Shown piece after piece: positions 58,195 through 64,000 of a stretch of 64,000 bases of DNA; within the stretch, counting starts at the first letter, position 1; each line of letters starts with the position of its first letter. Source of the DNA: Lumbricus terrestris (taxonomy: Eukaryota; Annelida; Clitellata; Crassiclitellata; Lumbricidae); assembly GCA_949752735.1 (NCBI GenBank), contig OX457036.1, positions 92,918,868 to 92,982,867 of the forward strand, in the 5' to 3' direction. The position numbers and the translations under genes were made by a program. The notes under the pieces are model-generated. The model made no database searches. It was not told where the DNA came from and worked only from the letters and a program-made list of their open reading frames with translations.

Positions 58195-59090
58195 TAGAAA
58201 TAGCTGGGGTACCCGGCGTTGCCCGGGAAATTTAGGATTCGACCCGCTCCCGGCCACAACCCCACCACACCACGCCCCACCCCCTCCCCAATTCCCACAG
58301 CACTCCGACCTCCACCGGTACGCCACCCGTGAAATTAGGGTTTTCGGGGAAAATTTCCCTCACCCCCAACCATCTCACCCCACCCAACCACCCCACCCTC
58401 ACCCCACCACCCGACCCACCCCCTACCTTTACCTCCCCACCCCACTATCCTACACTCCACAACACCCCATCGCACTCCCCGACCTCCACCGGTACTCCAC
58501 CCGTGAATTTGGGTTTTGGAACAAATTCCCCCCCATCCCCACTCCTCCCCACCCCACCACACTCCGACCTCCACCAGTACGCCACCCGTGAAATTAGGGT
58601 TTTCAGGGAAAATTCCCCCCTCCCCCTCTCCCCCACCTCACCCCACCATACCGACCTGCACCAATACGCCACCCGTGAAATTAGGATTGTCCTGAAGCTT
58701 ACATAAGCTGCTCTCGTCATTTATATAGTGACCATGCAAGCGTTTAAGAAGGTGTTTAAGAAATTGCCGTCTTAGTGTTTTCGCCCCTCCCCACCCTGGC
58801 CCCCATTGTGCTAGAAATTCGCCAACCACTGAACCGGGTGGTTCTGATGGCCCTCTGTCTAGGTACAAAGTTTCAGAGGAATTGCTGAAAAAAAAGTGAA
58901 AAAATTTGGGGGTTTCGCCCCACCCTGGCCCCCATGGTGGGAGAAAATCGCCAACCCCTCGACTTTGTGTCTCATGCCGAGACCTACGCAGTAGTGAAGG
59001 TTTGGAGTGAAAAGCTCAAAAACTGTGGAAATGCATCCCGAACAAACAGACAGATAGACACAGAATCTTCTCTTTATTTATATAGATATA
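58195..59090. repeat. GC-rich dispersed repeat with internal tandem units
   Basis: Starts near GGGTACCCGGCGTTGCCCGG and ends near CAGACAGATAGACACAG...TTTATATAGA. The unit CGCCACCCGTGAAATTAGGG plus TTTTCnGGGAAAATT recurs four times (about 58305, 58477, 58562, 58648), separated by C-rich ACCCC sequence. The distal half (CGCCAACCCCTCGACTTTG, GTGAAGGTTTGGAGTGAAAA) recurs in the opposite orientation at 63660-63790. The long Pro- or Gly-rich frames here are translations of this repeat. Confidence 0.7.
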
Positions 59091-59790
59091 TAATAGCCTG
59101 TATAATTATGTAGCCTGTATTATAGTACAACATATATGTTCGGAGTGGGCCACGTTCTTTGTTGCTACGACCCTGCAAGAAACAGAGTGAAAACAACCTG
59201 CATGCATGACAGTTTGACTAAGCTTACATGACCCTATGGTACTTTACAGTTACATTATGACAGGTAAATGGAACGCACAACTTGGCTGCTCCTTATTTTA
59301 CCAGTAATATGAGCTGGTTTTGTGGGCTACGCGTCAGTCAAAAAATATTATAGTTCCAGTGCTTCAACGCCTTGCTATTATTAATACCATACAATGTTTG
59401 GCGTTCTTCACGTTTTTAAAGACGGAACCAATCAATTGCATTCGACCGATTTTGAGCAAATGTATTCTAGCTATGTAAGGACATGATAATTATTCAAAAA
59501 CCAGGTTATGTGGAATGGACATTAGACACGTTCATAAGATTTTGTGTAAGAAACTTAATTTTGAGGCGCAGAGCCAGCAATTTACATGAAACAAGGAGTC
59601 GCGAATATATTTATCAAGGACTACACAATATATCAATATAATTAATATATCAATATAATCAATATAATATCTCATGTTCCCTGAAGACTGCACTTGGCTT
59701 CTCAAGTTCCCATAACCAGTTTGTGGTTCCGTGCTCTTACAACAAGGAAACTTAAAAACAATCATCTCCTTGGCACAATCTGCCCTCGAC
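59090..59790. other. No recognisable gene
   Basis: No coding signal. Short AT-rich repeats of ATCAATATA near 59630-59670. Confidence 0.5.
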
Positions 59791-59792
59791 AA

Positions 59793-59799
59793 CAATAGG

Positions 59800-59867
<68 letters not shown>

Positions 59868-59885
59868 TATAATAATAATAATAAC

Positions 59886-59940
<55 letters not shown>

Positions 59941-59945
59941 GTCAT
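59793..59945. repeat. (AAT)n microsatellite, about 150 bp
   Basis: Nearly uninterrupted AAT repeats about 115 bp upstream of the CYP-D first coding exon. The poly-Ile frames are artefacts. Confidence 0.95.
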
Positions 59946-60060
59946 AATAATATTTGCCATTACCCTAGTAATAGGCCTATTTGGATTTCATGAGGAATAA
60001 TCTGTAGATAATGCGTCGTCACTTTTCAGTACGACATCAATTTGTGTTTCACAGACATTC

Positions 60061-60302
60061 ATGTTCACTTTGATGCCATTCGTGGTCTTCACCGGAACAT
60101 TCTATGTGACGTCTTGGTTCATTGAATTCTGGAATGGGAAGAAGAAGAAATCCGGACACGAACGTCGACTTCCACCTTCCCTTCCATCACTGCCTCTTGT
60201 CGGATCCTTACCATTCATAACAGATCTGGAAGCACTACCAGAGGCCTTAACGAAAATCGCATGTAAACTTGGACCGGTTTTTTCACTGAGATTGGGCACC
60301 AG
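60061..60302 (+). CDS. Cytochrome P450 copy D, first coding exon
   Basis: 242 nt, phase 2 at the donor ACCAG|GTAGGC, as in the other copies but with one extra codon in the basic stretch (GKKKKSGHERR). It has the N-terminal anchor, PPSLPSLPLVG hinge and KLGPVFSLR. The ATG again follows an acceptor (TGTTTCACAG) six bases upstream. It is clearly more divergent from A-C than they are from each other. No second exon was found in the remaining 3.7 kb, whereas intron 1 of A-C is under 1 kb. It is therefore the start of a gene with a longer intron 1 (perhaps expanded by the hAT-like element at 61033) or an orphan exon. Confidence 0.8.
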
Positions 60303-60890
60303 GTAGGCAAGAGACTCTGCAGCATAGAAATTCTCAAACAATTTAATGATTCTTCATGTAAAAGTGACCGCAGGAGTTGAACTTAACTGTATGTTAGACA
60401 TGTCAGGCGTCCATCGCGTCCTAAGACTCATTCACCGACGACATCTGGTGTATGAAAGGCTGGGTCTCCCTTTATGCGGAGGATGTTGCGAGAAGCGATT
60501 CCGCGTCCCTGCTCATTTTCTGCTCTTCGTGCCAGAATGTTGCCGTTACTCTAAGCCCCGCATATATATATATATTTTATATATAATATTATATAGTTTG
60601 AAACATTTAATTTTCTATCCGAAAGTTAACGCAATATTTAAGATTGGTCGCCGCCTTGCCGGAAGATCCAGAACCCTTTTCAAAGAATGATTAAGAATCC
60701 ATAGATTTATGACGTCATCACTTCTTCACCTCACTTTAGACGGTCGATTTTATAGCGCGCGCTTTCGCAAAATTATACTAAAAACACAGATAATAATTAT
60801 GAACGGTTGATCGCAAGATAATGACAATTTTTACCGGTAATTAATATTATAGGCCTACCGTGTCGCCGTATGTAGGCCATCTGGACATTT
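60303..60890. other. Unassigned sequence after the CYP-D exon
   Basis: A GC-richer stretch (60370-60560) has an open frame with GVHRVLRLIHRRHLVYERLG that I do not recognise; it may be repeat-derived. The rest is AT-rich. No P450 exon 2 motif (RYVVVLN) was found. Confidence 0.4.
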
Positions 60891-61032
60891 TTTAGGGCGG
60901 ACGGGTTTAGGCAAAAGAACCAAGATTCACCGGCAAATGCCGAGCGAACCCGCCCCGCAGGGGCGGCTTGGAGATGGGTTGGGGTGAAAACCCTACATTT
61001 CACGGAGAACGCCAGGCACCCCAGGCTGGGTC

Positions 61033-63372
61033 CAGTGGCGCAACCAGGGGGGTGCTGGGGGGTGCTTGAGCACCCCCTGGGCTAAAAAGGTGACCCACGC
61101 AATTTTTCCAAATCCGATGAGTTTTTTGTGGGTGAGGGTGGGGAGGGGGGGTAGGGGTCTTTCGGTCTTTCAGATTACACAATCAAGCAAGTTCCTTCAT
61201 TCTTCCGTATTATAATTTTAGTCAAATTCATGGTTCATAAAGCACTTGATTTTAGTGTTTAGCTGGCCTACCTGAGTTTGTCTGGGTCTCGAGAATTTGC
61301 CTATCCTGTGCCTTTACATTACAGTATCCCACCAATTTATTGATTATGTGTTACGACTTAATTGATTGTACCGTGTGTGCAATTTTTTTGGCAAAATTTG
61401 ACAAAATGATAGTAGTTTTTAGTTGCTGCATGTTTATTATAATTATTGTCTTACATAAACTGCCATGTTATACCATGATCTTATTGCCTACTATATAATT
61501 ATACTATTATTATATATTTTACTATAATATAATTATGATACTATCATATGCTATCATAATGTGCATAACTTACGGTACTGTTATTGGCGGATATTTAGGG
61601 TGATAGGGGAGACGTAAGTAATTGTTAGGCAACAATTTGAAGTCTTAAACCCCCAAAGTTCGTGGTAAGGGGACGGAGATGCTTATATCTCCCAATATGT
61701 CATAAATATTTCATAAATATTATTAACAATTTCTGCAATGTTATCCACTGTTTATCCATAATGAACAATTTGATTAAGACGACAGCCTAAAACGCTGTCA
61801 TTACAGCGGGTGTAAATTAAAAAAAAACACAATTCTTAGACGATGGAAGGGGTATTTATTGGAATCCTATATATCACATCTCTGAGCACTAAAATCATGA
61901 GTTATTTTCTAAAAATTACAGCTTTAAAAGTCACGGTGCACTGTGCAAATCCCAAATTTTTTAAGTAATTGTGAGGCAACAGTTCGTAAATTTTAAATAA
62001 AAATCTATGACTATCAGCACTGAAAATGAGCAATTTTATTGAGATGACAGCTTAAAAGCCTACCATTATGCATGAAAATTAAAAATAAAACAATGGGGAG
62101 GGGCATTGAAATCTTACACCATGTCTTTCAGCAATGAAATCATGATAAATTTCGCTAAAATGACATCCTAAAATAATACCACTGCAGTGTGGAAATTAAA
62201 AAATTCTATGTTGGGGAGGAGGCACATCCCCTGCCCAAACCCATACCCTGCTAGGCCTATGTTGAAATATGAAATCACTCTTTTTATCAGCACGGAAGTA
62301 ATATAGTTATTTTTGCTAAGTTGACATGAATGGCAATATAATAAACGTGGAAAATCAGAATTTTTTAAAATTGTTAGTAGGCCTATATTGATTGAAGTTT
62401 TGACCACTCTTGTCAGCAATGAAATAGTAGGCCTATAGCAATTTTGCTTTAGATGACAACTTAAAATGCTGACATTGTAGTGTGGAAATTAGAAAAGTTC
62501 TGATGTTGAGGGGCACATCTCCTCCCAAGGCCTCTGCCCTCTCGGCGCCACGTGCTTCGGAGATTGTCCGTCGGATGCTCGCCTTTCCTCAGAAACCTTG
62601 ATTCCCAGAAAAGGGACTAGAAAAAAACACAGGTTATTGGGGGAGGGGCTGGATTAAATACTGGTTATTAATTCTGCCACTCGCGGGCAGAGAAGGACTA
62701 AGACCCTTTGTTTTATCTAAACAAATGGGAAAGGACATTATTTTTGTAAGTCCTAAACCGTGTTTTTCAGAAGTTTTCATGACTTTATCGCTCATAAATA
62801 CAGGTGGCAAACAAGAGCCTGAAACGCGCTGTAGCTGATGCCAAAAGTAAAAAATGCGTTGGTTTCTGCCTGGGGCTTCGTCCCAGACCCCGCTGGGGAG
62901 CTTACGACGCTCCCCAGACCAGGGGCGGATCCAAGGGAAGCCAATCCGGCCATGGCTCCCATTTAAAAATTGCATGGGACGTGGCCTCCCCCATTTAGTT
63001 TCAACAAGCCATTAAATAAATGCAGCGGGAGAGAAAAGTAGGATAACATTACTTCCGACTATGATGACTGACGACTAAAAAATAGGTCATCGACTATTTT
63101 GGCGGCAAAAATTTCTCTTTTTCCTGGAAAATGGACGAATGACTAAAAAAGGTCATCAGATTTTTCGGCGACGAAGAAGACGAAATTTTTTCTCTGTTCC
63201 AACACCAAGAAAAAATTTGTGTCCCCCTTCGGAAATTTCTGTATTCGCTCTTGCCCAAGACCCCCTATAGTCGGCATTGGCTTCTTGCCTTCGGCACTCG
63301 CTGCTTTGCACCTTCGGCGCTTACAATAATATTTCTGAGCACCCCCAGGACAATTTTCTGGTTGCGCCCCAG
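61033..63372. mobile_element. hAT-like element, second copy of CAGTGGCGCAACCAG family, 2.3 kb
   Basis: Left end CAGTGGCGCAACCAGGGG. Right end CTGGTTGCGCCCCAG. Exact 8-bp TSD GCTGGGTC (61025-61032 and 63373-63380). The interior is collinear with 31164-32814 but contains a nested MITE (62920-63253) and about 350 bp of extra sequence around 61640-62020. It is inserted in a GC-rich dispersed repeat (60890-61032 and 63381 onward). Confidence 0.88.
62920..63253. mobile_element. Nested CAGGGGCGGATCCAAGG MITE, 334 bp
   Basis: Ends CAGGGGCGGATCCAAGG and TTTCTGTATTCGCTCTTG. Flanks CCCCAGAC (62912-62919) and CCCAAGAC (63254-63261), TSD 7 of 8. The sister hAT-like copy shows the unsplit CCCCAGACCCCCTAG near 32696. 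Confidence 0.8.
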
Positions 63373-63380
63373 GCTGGGTC

Positions 63381-63492
63381 GGGTTGTGGCCGATGGAAGA
63401 AAGCGGGGTGAGAAAGGCGGAGTGGGAGCGGGGTCAGCGTGGCTGGGGACTAAAAATCGAAATTTCCCGGGCAACGCAGGGTAATTCAGTTA

Positions 63493-63576
<84 letters not shown>

Positions 63577-64000
63577 TTCGCGGTGAGCGGATAAATATTA
63601 TGTACATACAATTATCTATATCTATAAGAAAGGACTTGGCTATGTATGTGGGTATATTTGTCCAGAATGCACGCTCACAGTTTTTGAGCTTTTCACTCCA
63701 AACCTTCACTACTGTGTAGGTCTCGGCACGAGACGCAAATGCGAGGGGTTGGCGATTCCCTGCCACTATGGGGGCCAGGGTGGGGAGCGAAACCCCCCAA
63801 TTTTTTCAAAAAACCCCAGCTATTGGTTTGAAATTTTTTCCTAGATAGAGGTCCATCAGAACCCCCCAGATCAGTGGTTGGCAAATCTCTACCACCAGGG
63901 GGGCCAGGGTGCGGGGGGTCAAAAACACTGATTTTCGCCATAAATTTTCAATCGCTTGCAACGTATAAAAGGAGTCAATTTCACCGTTTTAAAGGTGTCT
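63381..64000. repeat. GC-rich dispersed repeat, partial copy, opposite orientation to 58195-59090
   Basis: GGTTGTGGCCGATGG and TTTCCCGGGCAACGCAGGG match the complement of the start of the 58195 repeat. CACTCCAAACCTTCACTACT and GCGAGGGGTTGGCGATT match the complement of its distal half. The two parts flank a TA microsatellite. Runs off the window. Confidence 0.65.
63493..63574. repeat. (TA)n microsatellite, about 80 bp
   Basis: Perfect alternating TA. Confidence 0.95.

Noticed and set aside
58329..58868. Pro-rich and Gly-rich proteins on both strands
   Set aside because: C-rich dispersed repeat with tandem units; no codon structure consistent with a gene.
59532..60000. Poly-isoleucine proteins on both strands
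   Set aside because: AAT microsatellite translation.

Overview
The window is eukaryotic nuclear DNA: spliced genes, GT-AG introns, a CR1-like LINE, tRNA-derived SINEs, and many terminal-inverted-repeat (TIR) DNA transposons. The abundance of words such as taggcctac together with the transposon mix suggests a marine invertebrate, possibly an echinoderm. That assignment is inference. No prokaryotic, viral, rRNA or bona fide tRNA genes were seen.

The conventional genes are a cluster of cytochrome P450 (clan 2-like, microsomal) genes sharing one five-coding-exon architecture. CYP-A (minus, 2152-7611) has coding exons 1-4 and its haem exon lies off the left edge. CYP-B (minus, 15566-25589) and CYP-C (plus, 36426-41620) are complete: each splices to exactly 1473 nt (490 aa), with every exon boundary and phase conserved. 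CYP-D (plus, from 60061) is represented only by a more divergent first coding exon. A and B sit in tandem segmental duplicates (about 1950-13225 and 16290-29396). C is a third copy in the opposite orientation.

Everything else is dominated by mobile DNA, often with exact target-site duplications (TSDs) and with empty sites preserved in the paralogous block, so insertion order can be read. 0-13 kb: a GGAACAT-minisatellite element with 34-bp TIRs, CYP-A with a satellite-carrying TIR element in intron 2, inverted-arm element I-A, and a dead mariner. 13-30 kb: CYP-B, whose intron 3 holds a 5.5-kb LINE, then element I-B, two small CATGGG-type elements and inverted-arm element II. 30.6-36.2 and 48.3-57.6 kb: a large inverted duplication flanking CYP-C, each arm with its own hAT-like insertions; the right arm also holds a 2.54-kb near-perfect palindrome. 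42-47.6 kb: nested hAT-like elements and degenerate LINEs. 58-64 kb: GC-rich dispersed repeats, the CYP-D exon and a nested hAT-like pair.

The most novel-looking signal is a group of elements (I-A, I-B, I-C remnant, II, III) whose inverted arms are tandem arrays of short units of the type GGACAATTACCCC, GTCAAAACAGCCCC or GGACAAAATGG. Most intact termini begin GGTGA or a close variant. Elements I and II have 8-bp TSDs, and the interiors are microsatellite or minisatellite DNA.
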